A stretch of 58,427 bases of DNA from positions 1 through 58,427 of the forward strand of contig DSCJ01000005.1 in assembly GCA_011049175.1 (NCBI GenBank). The letters run 5' to 3'. A program made the translations under genes and the position numbers. This stretch comes from Bacteroidota bacterium (GTDB taxonomy: Bacteria; Bacteroidota; Bacteroidia; Bacteroidales; VadinHA17). Each line of letters starts with the position of its first letter. Positions within the stretch are counted from its first letter, which is position 1. The notes under the pieces were generated by a model. It worked only from the letters and a program-made list of their open reading frames with translations. It was not told the DNA's origin and did not search any database. Below are positions 8,770-16,586 of this stretch, in pieces.

Positions 8770-9485
8770 AGTTCCCATTTGATTCCTGTTCTGAAGAAAT
8801 AACCAAAATAGTTTGCGCTGATATTGAATATCCCGGCACTTTTGTACCACGAATCCAGGAAAACGGTCAGTTCCGGTCGTATCAGGTACTTTATTTGCAG
8901 GTTGAAAAGCGGGTTGGTGGACTGATTGATCATATACTCGTCGGTGTTTGTACATGAAAGGCCTATATTCCACTGATGGTTGTGTGGTTTCAGATACCCG
9001 CTGAATGTATAGATCAGGTTGAAATTTTCCCGCAACCGGCTGTCGGCAGGCTCCGTATCATAGATTTCCCGGGCATGGCGATTCAGGGCATAGGTTTTGA
9101 AATTGGTCCCCAGTTCGAGGAAAAAATGGTCCCATTTTTTTGTATTCACGGCCAAACCCCAGTTCGTTTCCCTCATCAGGTCGGAAAACCGGTTGAGGAT
9201 GTAATGTCCCTTAACGTCTACAGGGAACCCCTGAACGGGGAAACTCCTTGAGCCATGAACATGTACGCCCGTCAGCACGTTGCCCGGGTTGCTTATCATC
9301 CCGAATTCCATGTGGGCGGCCAGTACGTATTGATTCAATCCGTACTCCAGCCCGGTGGAGTGCATCAGGAATGTTCCCTCCGATGCATTGTTGCTGCCTG
9401 CCTCGAAATACGAACGGACCAGCACCTGGGCCCCGGCTCCCGGGAACAGGCTGAAAAATGCCAGGGCAAACAATGTTTTCATCAT
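8766..9485 (-). CDS. Small outer-membrane beta-barrel protein, unknown function
   Basis: The 239-aa protein has a signal peptide (MMKTLFALAFFSLFPGAGAQ) and alternating hydrophobic/polar strands such as VLAAHMEFGM, WGLAVNT and NLIYTFSGYL, and ends in FFRTGIKWEL, compatible with an outer-membrane barrel of about 10-12 strands. No family motif is recognised. The downstream phosphoesterase start overlaps its stop (ATGA), and DoxX lies 35 bp upstream on the same strand, so it probably belongs to a minus-strand operon from about 10.3 to 7.9 kb. A pair made of a barrel and a lipoprotein phosphoesterase may form a surface phosphate-scavenging unit, but that is only an inference from coupling. Confidence 0.7.
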   Translation of the reverse strand: MMKTLFALAFFSLFPGAGAQVLVRSYFEAGSNNASEGTFLMHSTGLEYGLNQYVLAAHMEFGMISNPGNVLTGVHVHGSRSFPVQGFPVDVKGHYILNRFSDLMRETNWGLAVNTKKWDHFFLELGTNFKTYALNRHAREIYDTEPADSRLRENFNLIYTFSGYLKPHNHQWNIGLSCTNTDEYMINQSTNPLFNLQIKYLIRPELTVFLDSWYKSAGIFNISANYFGYFFRTGIKWEL

Positions 9486-9520
9486 ATACAGCAGGTTTTC
9501 GTGAAAGCAACACAGGTTAA

Positions 9521-9976
9521 TCAGGGATGAACCGGAAAATCTTTTTTCATATATTTCCCAAACACAAGGTAGTCGAGTGAACCATATCCGCCCCCCCGGA
9601 TCAGCAGGTACAGGCTTCCCAGTAACATGGCCCAGTCGGTTCTGGCGGCATGCATCATACTCCAGAATCCTTCCGTATGAAGAATTTCCAGTTTCGTGGT
9701 GAAAAGGGCCACCAGCATAATAATCACCAGAGGTATGCCGGCAAAGCGTGTAAGAAAACCCAGAATGATCAGAACTCCGCAGATTATCTCGAAACCACCT
9801 GCAACACCTGCCAGCAGCTCAGGGGCCGGCAGGCCGATGCTTTCAAAACGGCCGGCGCCTCTGACCGCAGGGAAAAGAAATTTCTGAATCCCTTCGGAAA
9901 GGAATACCACCCCAACCATCAGGCGGATCAGGAGGGTGGCTTTTTGCCGGTCGGTTTGCAGGAATCTGGTGAACAT
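9521..9976 (-). CDS. DoxX family membrane protein
   Basis: The 151-aa protein has four predicted membrane helices (about 16-33, 54-78, 80-93 and 112-128) and the DoxX family pattern: LIRLMVGVVFLSEGIQKFLFP at the first helix, then LPAPELLAGVAGGFEIICGVLIILG, closing with a polar tail ending KKDFPVHP. DoxX/DoxD proteins are inner-membrane proteins linked in different organisms to quinone-related redox or oxidative stress defence; the substrate is not deducible here. The upstream neighbour on the same strand is an EncFtn ferritin (77 bp), which fits a redox or iron-stress setting. Confidence 0.85.
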   Translation of the reverse strand: MFTRFLQTDRQKATLLIRLMVGVVFLSEGIQKFLFPAVRGAGRFESIGLPAPELLAGVAGGFEIICGVLIILGFLTRFAGIPLVIIMLVALFTTKLEILHTEGFWSMMHAARTDWAMLLGSLYLLIRGGGYGSLDYLVFGKYMKKDFPVHP

Positions 9977-10053
9977 CGGTTTTTTTTGTTGCCGGATGAA
10001 TCAGAGAAATCAATCAGCGAATGAACGTTAACCCACGACACTGCGTTGCCTGA

Positions 10054-10332
10054 TCAGTGAGATATTTTTCCTTCCGTAAACAGAAATTCCTTCAAATGGT
10101 CATCCCATCCTTTCATATTCCGGCGCAGCCATTCCAGGGTCATGCAGGCATGCTCGATCTCTTCCACCATGTTGTGTTCCAGGATGCTTTTCAGGGATTC
10201 GTCCGGTTCAACATCAACCCGCTGATTATACCAGTCTACGGCTTCAATCTCTTCCTTGAGGCTGTTCAGGGCCCGGGTCAGGCTTCTGGCCTGTTTACTT
10301 AATTCTTTGGAAGGTTCTTGATAATCGCTCAT
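10054..10332 (-). CDS. Encapsulated-ferritin-like protein (EncFtn family)
   Basis: ATG 10332 (MSDYQEP) is preferred over an in-frame TTG three codons upstream. The 92-aa two-helix protein matches the EncFtn family of iron oxidases normally housed in encapsulin shells. The segment EEIEAVDWYNQR (E27, E28, E30, W34, Y35) and HNMVEEIEHA (E57, E58, H61) contain the ferroxidase and entry-site ligands known from Rhodospirillum rubrum EncFtn (there E32, E62, H65, W38, Y39). MTLEWLRRN and LFTEGKI are also family-typical. The protein ends at KISH with no C-terminal encapsulin-targeting peptide, and no encapsulin shell gene lies anywhere in the window. It should form an annular decamer that oxidises Fe(II), but whether it works in a shell here is unknown. 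Confidence 0.88.
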   Translation of the reverse strand: MSDYQEPSKELSKQARSLTRALNSLKEEIEAVDWYNQRVDVEPDESLKSILEHNMVEEIEHACMTLEWLRRNMKGWDDHLKEFLFTEGKISH

Positions 10333-10466
10333 AGTTTTCAATTTTTATATATGTAAAGTCTTAAAAATAAGAAATTTTCAGATCGTAGCCATCCGTTTTT
10401 CCTTCTTTGTGCAAATTCCCGGGCTATAATTCTTCCGGGAATACCATTAAGGAAAACGCCGGCCCG

Positions 10467-11393
10467 TTACCTCAGTCTTTCCAGTATACTCCTTTCGGCA
10501 GTGAACACCGTCCCGTGCCGGGTGCCTTCGGGAAAGCTGATCAGGTGGGATATGTCTTCCCAGTGCACCAGGTCGCCTGAAAAAACCGCTCCCATGCGGT
10601 GCCGGGTGTATTGATCGAAAAACACGAGGGTCCCCGTATCGGTTTGCAGGGTGGTGGGTCCTTCCACCCATTTATCCGTAATGGGTTCCGAGGCCTGCGA
10701 CCAGGGTCCCATCGGGTTATCGGCCGAGGCTATCCGGATATTCTTTTCGGGTTCGGGATACCTGGTCTCATCTTTCAGGAACATTACATAGCCTTCGTCA
10801 GTGGCCATAATAGTGGCATCGATCACATTGAAGCCCGGATCATAGAACAGCCGGGTTTCGCTGAATGTTTCAAAATCGCTTGTGGTGGTACAGTACATCC
10901 GGTGGTTGTAATCGTTGTCGCCGCTGTGTTCGGTTTCCGGGAACCGGCCGGGAATGGTGGTGGCCCAGATGATGAGGTACCGGTCAGAGGCTTCGTCGTA
11001 AAACAGTTCAGGGGCCCAGCAGTTCAGCGCTTCGGGCTCGTGTTCCATCACCGGGATGTATTTTTGGTCCGACCAGTTTAGAAGGTCGGACGACCTGGCA
11101 TATCCTATTCCTTTCTCATTCCAGCTTACGGTCCATACCATGTGGAACCGGCCGTCTCTTCCCCGGATGATGCAGGGATCGCGCATCAGTTTATCCTGAC
11201 CTGCCTATGGTGTCAGAAACGAAGTGTTGTTGCGCAGGGCAGCCCAGTTCAGGCCGTCTTCACTCCAGGCCAGGTGCAGGCCGTCTTCTCCGTTTCCTGT
11301 AAAGTAGGAGAACAGGTACACTTCAGGCTCGGGGGAGCGGCATCCGGCTATCAGCAGGGCCGGCAAAAGGGCATAGAGCAGATTCTTTTTCAT
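10467..11393 (-). pseudogene. GH43-like beta-propeller lipoprotein, interrupted by in-frame TAG
   Basis: The start ATG at 11393 gives MKKNLLYALLPALLIAGC, a clear lipoprotein signal. The reading frame runs through SEDGLNW to NNTSFLTP and then meets TAG at 11207-11205. The same frame continues without a shift as AGQDKLMRDPCIIRG to the stop at 10467. Relatives read LTPxVGKDKLMRDP across this point, so exactly one codon has become a stop. The rest is intact: WAPELFYD, PGFNVIDATI, WVEGPTTL and HGTVF motifs of a five-bladed GH43/GH117-like propeller. Total about 308 codons. It could be a fresh nonsense mutation, an assembly error or, less likely, a readthrough gene; internal restart at ATG 11186 would lose the signal peptide. 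Confidence 0.82.
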
Positions 11394-11540
11394 GGTTTCT
11401 GGTATGGATGTGATAACCATCTGTTTTCCCGTACAAGATAATCATTTCCCTGTTATTTGGTTTTTTTCGCAGGAAGTCATAATATTTGTTGTGAATTGCC
11501 CCGGATATGTGAAAATGTTACTGATAAAGAAAGGGAAAAA

Positions 11541-12812
11541 ATGAGCGAAACGGTAATAAAGATCTATGCAGTGCAGGGTCTGTTCCTGTTTGTGCAGGAA
11601 GAAAACCTGTCACCCGAAGCCCTGGAAAACTGGAAGGAACATGGGATAAAAGCGGCTCTGGCCGTTCCGGGAATGGATTGTACCGGCAACGGGCCGGGTG
11701 GAAAATATCAACCTTTTACCGATGTGTGCCTTTCCGCCGGGAAAGATACAGAGTTGACGGCAGAAGAGGTTTCCCGGTTGCTGGCTTCGGCGGTAAAGAA
11801 ACTGAAACTTCCGGCTGAAAGAACAGTGGTTATATCCGATCACCCGGCCATGATCGGCGCAGCAAGGGAGAAGGAATTTGCCATGCAGATAGGGCTGGCC
11901 GGGGAGGGGAGCGCCAGGCGTCCTTTTTACGACCAGGGAGCGCATCTGACAGTGGAAAACCTTCGTGAGGTGGCTCTTTACGAGGAAGGGTTGCACGAAT
12001 TGGGTTTTTCACAGAGCATTCCGGGGGTGTTTGAAGCCTATTCCGACCTGCGGATGATGTTCGGGAAAAGAAAACCGGTGTTCTTTTTCGATTACGACGG
12101 CACGCTTTCCCCCATTGTCAGTGATCCGGCAGAAGCGGTTATGACCGAGGGAATGCAGGAGTTACTGAACGATCTGGCCAGGAAATTCCGGGTAGCCGTG
12201 ATCAGCGGCAGGGATATGGACGATGTGAAAAAATTTGTGGGGCTGGATAACATCATTTATGCCGGAAGCCACGGATTTCGCATTGCCGGACCCGACGGGC
12301 TGTTCATGGAACAGGAACAGGCAAAGAAGCTGAGGCCCCGCCTCGATGAAATGGAAAAAAAATTTCGCGAAACACTCGAAAAGCAGATACGTGGGGTACA
12401 GGTGGAGAGAAAGCGTTATGCCATTGCCATTCATTACCGCAATGCCCCGGATCATGCGCCGGAAGAAATTCACAGGCAGCTTGAAACCCTGCTGGCCGGG
12501 GATCCGGAATTTACCACAGGCACAGGCAAAAAGATCGTGGAAGTGAAACCCTCGCTCGACTGGCACAAGGGGAAAGCCGTGGAATGGATCATGCAGGAAC
12601 TGGGCCTGGCAGGTTCAGCCGGTCATGTGGCGGTGTATGTGGGCGACGACATAACCGATGAAGACGCTTTCCGTACCCTGGCCGACGACGGCATCGGAAT
12701 TCTGGTGGGGGAACATGATCAGCCTTCGGCTGCCCGCTACCGGCTGCGCGATACCGAACAGGTGAAACAGTTTGTGTATTACCTCAAATCGGTCTGGTTC
12801 GATAAAACCTGA
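11541..12812 (+). CDS. Trehalose-phosphatase with N-terminal degenerate HAD (beta-PGM-like) module
   Basis: ATG 11541 follows AAAGGGAAAAA and starts MSETVIKIYA; the 28 codons upstream in frame look non-coding. Residues 1-170 resemble the second half of a beta-phosphoglucomutase-like HAD domain (VVISDHPAMIGAAREK, then LTVENLREV) but lack the nucleophile motif DxDG. Residues 180-423 are a complete OtsB-type phosphatase: FFFDYDGTLSPIV (nucleophile D184, D186), AVISGRDMDDV, and GDDITDEDAF at 368-377 (D369, D370, D373). It would hydrolyse trehalose 6-phosphate or a similar sugar phosphate in the cytoplasm. No OtsA synthase is in the window. A GH65 gene on the same strand lies 1.2 kb downstream; HAD, TPP and GH65 modules are fused in one protein in mycobacterial OtsB1. 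Confidence 0.85.
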   Translation: MSETVIKIYAVQGLFLFVQEENLSPEALENWKEHGIKAALAVPGMDCTGNGPGGKYQPFTDVCLSAGKDTELTAEEVSRLLASAVKKLKLPAERTVVISDHPAMIGAAREKEFAMQIGLAGEGSARRPFYDQGAHLTVENLREVALYEEGLHELGFSQSIPGVFEAYSDLRMMFGKRKPVFFFDYDGTLSPIVSDPAEAVMTEGMQELLNDLARKFRVAVISGRDMDDVKKFVGLDNIIYAGSHGFRIAGPDGLFMEQEQAKKLRPRLDEMEKKFRETLEKQIRGVQVERKRYAIAIHYRNAPDHAPEEIHRQLETLLAGDPEFTTGTGKKIVEVKPSLDWHKGKAVEWIMQELGLAGSAGHVAVYVGDDITDEDAFRTLADDGIGILVGEHDQPSAARYRLRDTEQVKQFVYYLKSVWFDKT

Positions 12813-12841
12813 TTACGAAGGCCCTTTCCTGTTACAACGGT

Positions 12842-13585
12842 CTATTTCTTATTGCGGAAAATGTTGTTGTAGAAATCGTACAGGGCCTTTTCGGCATCCA
12901 GACTCATGGCCTGGCTCAGATCGGCTTCCGGCGCCTCCCTCACGGCATCGGATTTCATATCGATCCTTGCCTGCTGGGCCACATAGCTGATCTCTCCCAC
13001 AAATTCGATAGGCAGCATGACCTTTTTGCTCCAGGGCAACCAGTTGCTGGTATCCACAATCAGGTATACAATCTGCCAGTCGTCATCGTCAACGATCAGA
13101 TCTTCCACGTGGCCCAGGGTACCGTCCAGGGTTTTGATGTGGTATCCGGTCACTTCTTCTGTACTGCGCAAACGGGTATCCAGGTCGTCCTCGTTCACGA
13201 TCTTCACAGGGATATGCATGGGCCTGGGCGGATAGAACATGTTGGCGCCTGCCGGTTCCATGGGCCAGTAGTTCTCAACGCGGTAATGTTTGTGCAGTTC
13301 CGCCTCATATTTTCTGGAAACGGGCATGTGTTCCTCCGGATCGGGGCATGATTCGATGTTTTCCCGGGTAAGGCTTACGGGAAACTTCCGGTTCTTCCAG
13401 TCGGGATCTTTCAGGAAAATCCGGGGGATCAGCACCCGGTTCTTGTTGAACCAGCTTCCCCAGTCGGCTTCCAAATACCGGATGATCCAGCTTTCCTCGT
13501 CAAAAAGGAAATCCTTTACCTTTCCTTTTGGTCCGTCCATTGCTTCGATGGTAAACCCTGTCAGGTCTTTTACACTGCGTTTCAT
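12842..13585 (-). CDS. Two-domain PRC-barrel protein
   Basis: The 247-aa soluble protein contains two PRC-barrel repeats. The first begins SVKDLTGFTIEAMDGPKGKVKDFLFDEESW and the second STEEVTGYHIKTLDGTLGHVEDLIVDDDDW (each shown only by its start: residues about 4-70 and 135-205). They are joined by a linker rich in His and Pro. PRC-barrels occur in photosynthetic reaction centres, RimM and many stand-alone stress proteins; no precise role can be given. It is 65 bp downstream of the dodecin gene on the same strand and convergent with the HAD-TPP gene, so a dodecin-PRC transcription unit is likely. No signal peptide. Confidence 0.85.
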   Translation of the reverse strand: MKRSVKDLTGFTIEAMDGPKGKVKDFLFDEESWIIRYLEADWGSWFNKNRVLIPRIFLKDPDWKNRKFPVSLTRENIESCPDPEEHMPVSRKYEAELHKHYRVENYWPMEPAGANMFYPPRPMHIPVKIVNEDDLDTRLRSTEEVTGYHIKTLDGTLGHVEDLIVDDDDWQIVYLIVDTSNWLPWSKKVMLPIEFVGEISYVAQQARIDMKSDAVREAPEADLSQAMSLDAEKALYDFYNNIFRNKK

Positions 13586-13650
13586 ATCTCATTTATTTGT
13601 GTTAATAAAACAAAGAAAGGGGCAAATGCCTCCATTCTAAAGGGTTATTG

Positions 13651-13854
13651 CTAGTGTTCGACAATAAATGAGATTTTTGCATTGACGGCATAGGAAACGA
13701 TCTTGTCGTTTTCCACCTTGGCGTTCATGTGTTTGATGTAGATCGATTGAATGTTTTTAACGGTCCGGGCTGCTTCTTTTACAGCATTCCCGGTTGCTTC
13801 GGTAAATCCTTTTTCGGATGTTCCGATCACTTCAATTACTTTTACCATTTTCAT
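13651..13854 (-). CDS. Dodecin family flavin-binding protein
   Basis: The 67-aa protein has the complete dodecin pattern: VKVIEVIGTSEKGF, then the helix with AVKEAARTVKNI, then IYIKHMNAKVENDKI and the final strand AKISFIVEH. Dodecins form hollow dodecamers that bind and store riboflavin-type flavins and protect against flavin photochemistry. The usual flavin-stacking Trp of archaeal dodecin (around residue 36) is replaced by Ile/Tyr (SIYIKH), as in many bacterial members. The start may be ATG 13854 or ATG 13848 (MVKVIEV); both are plausible. The same-strand neighbour is the PRC-barrel gene. An AT-rich 175-bp region separates it from the divergent GH65 gene. Confidence 0.9.
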   Translation of the reverse strand: MKMVKVIEVIGTSEKGFTEATGNAVKEAARTVKNIQSIYIKHMNAKVENDKIVSYAVNAKISFIVEH

Positions 13855-14029
13855 GATTTGTTATTTTATAAGGTTAATTTGCAATTGCTTATAATAAATT
13901 AAATGATTTCAGGCAAGTTTTACCGGAGGTCTTTGTAAAAGATATTGCTGAACAGGGAATTTTATAACAATCTGAATATATTTGGAATGAATAAGTTCTG
14001 AAAATATACGGGTCAACCTTACTTTTACT

Positions 14030-16459
14030 ATGAAAAACAGGAAACAGGCCTCACATAATATGGACCACTGGACATTGAAATACACTGGATGGGACCCGGA
14101 GAAACAGCCCCTGCGCGAAGCCCTGTGTACCCTGGGAAACGGGTTTTTTGCCACCCGGGGTGCCGCTGAAGAAGTTCCCGGTAATGAATACAATTATCCC
14201 GGAACCTACCTGGCCGGAGGCTACAACCGCATGACTTCCCGCATTGCCGGAAAAGACATTGAGAACGAAGACCTGGTAAACTGGCCGAACTGGTTGTTTC
14301 TTACGTTCCGGCCTGCCAACGGGCCCTGGCTAGATCTGAACAGGGTGGAGGTGCTGGAATATCATCAGGAGCTGAACCTGAAAAATGGGCTCCTGAGCCG
14401 CAAAATGAAGATAAGGGACGGAAAAGACCGGGTGACCTCCATCATCAGCCGGCGGATGGTGAGCATGAACAATCATCATGAAGCGGGGCTGGAATGGGTG
14501 TTCATTCCCGAAAACTGGTCGGGCCAGGTCATATTCCGGGCAGGAATCGATGGAGATGTTATCAATAACGGTGTGGAAAGGTACCGTACCCTGGAAGGGA
14601 AACACCTGGAGATAGAAGAAAAAGGCATTGCCGAAGATCATATCCAGTACCTGTCGGCCCGAACCCTCCAGAGCGAGATCAAGGTATCCATGAGCTCGTG
14701 TGTGAGGCTGTTCAGTGAGGAAAAAGAATGCAGTGCCGAAAGGAAACCGGTGCGGAAGAAACATTTTGCGGGAGAGGATATCCGGCTGGAATGTACCATG
14801 ATGGTCCCGGTGAGGGTGGAAAAGCTGGTGGGTGTATACTCGTCAAGGGATTTTGCCATTGCCGACCCGCTGACTGAGGCACTGGAACATATCAGCCGGG
14901 TGAAGGATTTCAGGACCCTGCTGGATAACAGCCAGATCAGCTGGGAGGAGATATGGGAAAAATGTGATATCAAAATAAAGAACCGGAACGGGGGAGAGGA
15001 ACAGATGATTGTTCGACTGCATATTTTCCACCTGTTCCAGACCGTCTCCAACAACAGCATCGGGTTCGACATCGGGGTCCCTTCCCGCGGCTGGCACGGG
15101 GAGGCGTACCGGGGACATATTTTCTGGGACGAGTTGTACATTTTCCCATTCATCAACATGCACTTTCCCCAGCTTGCCCGGTCATTGTTGATGTACCGCT
15201 ACAACCGCCTGGCACGGGCCGTACACGATGCCCGGGAGAAAGGGTTCAGGGGTTGCCGGTTTCCCTGGCAGAGCGGCAGCAACGGGAGGGAAGAATCGCA
15301 GGTGATCCACCTGAATCCCGAATCGGGCCGGTGGATTCCCGACAATACCCACCTGCAGGTGCATATCAATGCGGCTGTGGCTTTTAACGTGTGGCAGTAT
15401 TACCAGAGTACCATGGATATCGAATTCCTGCTTACCTACGGGGTCGATATTATCATGAACAATGCCCTGTTCTGGTCGTCCCTGGCTGAACTCGATTCAC
15501 GTAAGAACAGGTATGAGATCAGGGGGGTGGTGGGGCCGGATGAATACCATACCCGCTACCCCGGATCGGATGTGCCGGGGCTGCATAACAATGCCTATAC
15601 CAATTTTATGGCTGTGTGGGGGTTGCTCAGGGCCCTGGAGATCGCAGAAATGGTGGATGATGAAACACTGACGGCCATGCAGGCGCGTATCGGGTTTACG
15701 GAGGAAGACCTGGGACGCTGGGACGAGATCACACGGAAAATGTTCATTCCGTTCGATAGCAACGGTGTGATCATGCAGTTCGAAGGCTTTGACGAGCTGG
15801 AGGAGCTCGACTGGAAAAAGTACCGGTCGGAATACGGCGATGCCATTCGTCTGGACAGGATCCTGGAAAAAGAAAACGATTCGGTGAACCGCTACCGGGC
15901 CTGCAAACAGGCCGATGTGTTGATGCTGTTTTACCTTTTTTCATCGGAGGAACTGGAGCAGGTGTTCGGCCGACTGGGATACGATTTCAAAGCTTCGGAT
16001 ATTCCCGGGAATATCGAATATTATCAGGCCATTACCTCGCACGGATCTACCCTTAGCCGGGTGGTGCATTCCTGGGTGTATGCCCGGGTTGACAGAAACC
16101 GGTCGTGGGGCCAGTTGAACAGAGCCCTGCGGTTCGATATCGAGGATGTACAGGGAGGAACCACATCCGAAGGGATACACCTTGGGGCTATGGCCTGTTC
16201 AGTCGACCTGGTGATGCGGGGGTATTCGGGTATGGAGATCCGCGATAATGTGTTGTGGTTCAACCCCAGGATTCCGGAGGGTCTGAAAGAGCTTTCGTTC
16301 CATGTACGGTACCGGGGCCACTGGATCAGAATGGAGATCACGCAAACGAAACTGAAGATCGATTTCAGGAAAGGATGGGCCCCGCCGGTGGAGATCGGTA
16401 TCAAAGGGAAAAAAATGCTTTTCCGGGGGAACGAATCGAAAGAATTCAATATCGGATAG
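14030..16459 (+). CDS. GH65 alpha-glucoside phosphorylase or hydrolase
   Basis: The 809-aa cytoplasmic protein (no signal peptide) has the GH65 layout: N-terminal beta-sandwich (about 10-270), linker, (alpha/alpha)6 barrel (320-700) and small C-terminal sheets. The general acid is E505 in VVGPDEYHT; WDELYIFPF, WQSGSNGRE and the HGSTLS loop at 671-676 are also family-typical. HGSTLS at this position is part of the phosphate-binding site in phosphorylases, which favours a phosphorolytic enzyme acting on trehalose, kojibiose or maltose over a hydrolase; the exact disaccharide cannot be read from sequence. The HAD-TPP fusion upstream on the same strand supports trehalose-type metabolism. The gene ends 128 bp before the convergent polX. 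Confidence 0.88.
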   Translation: MKNRKQASHNMDHWTLKYTGWDPEKQPLREALCTLGNGFFATRGAAEEVPGNEYNYPGTYLAGGYNRMTSRIAGKDIENEDLVNWPNWLFLTFRPANGPWLDLNRVEVLEYHQELNLKNGLLSRKMKIRDGKDRVTSIISRRMVSMNNHHEAGLEWVFIPENWSGQVIFRAGIDGDVINNGVERYRTLEGKHLEIEEKGIAEDHIQYLSARTLQSEIKVSMSSCVRLFSEEKECSAERKPVRKKHFAGEDIRLECTMMVPVRVEKLVGVYSSRDFAIADPLTEALEHISRVKDFRTLLDNSQISWEEIWEKCDIKIKNRNGGEEQMIVRLHIFHLFQTVSNNSIGFDIGVPSRGWHGEAYRGHIFWDELYIFPFINMHFPQLARSLLMYRYNRLARAVHDAREKGFRGCRFPWQSGSNGREESQVIHLNPESGRWIPDNTHLQVHINAAVAFNVWQYYQSTMDIEFLLTYGVDIIMNNALFWSSLAELDSRKNRYEIRGVVGPDEYHTRYPGSDVPGLHNNAYTNFMAVWGLLRALEIAEMVDDETLTAMQARIGFTEEDLGRWDEITRKMFIPFDSNGVIMQFEGFDELEELDWKKYRSEYGDAIRLDRILEKENDSVNRYRACKQADVLMLFYLFSSEELEQVFGRLGYDFKASDIPGNIEYYQAITSHGSTLSRVVHSWVYARVDRNRSWGQLNRALRFDIEDVQGGTTSEGIHLGAMACSVDLVMRGYSGMEIRDNVLWFNPRIPEGLKELSFHVRYRGHWIRMEITQTKLKIDFRKGWAPPVEIGIKGKKMLFRGNESKEFNIG

Positions 16460-16586
16460 GAGCCGGTCGTGCGTTCACGCCGGCCGGCATGCACACAGCT
16501 TGTGCCTGGAATAATGCACCATGTGCATGTCTTCTCCGTTTATATGCCGGTTGTAAGAATCTTTTGCCTTTTTCATGATAGCATGA

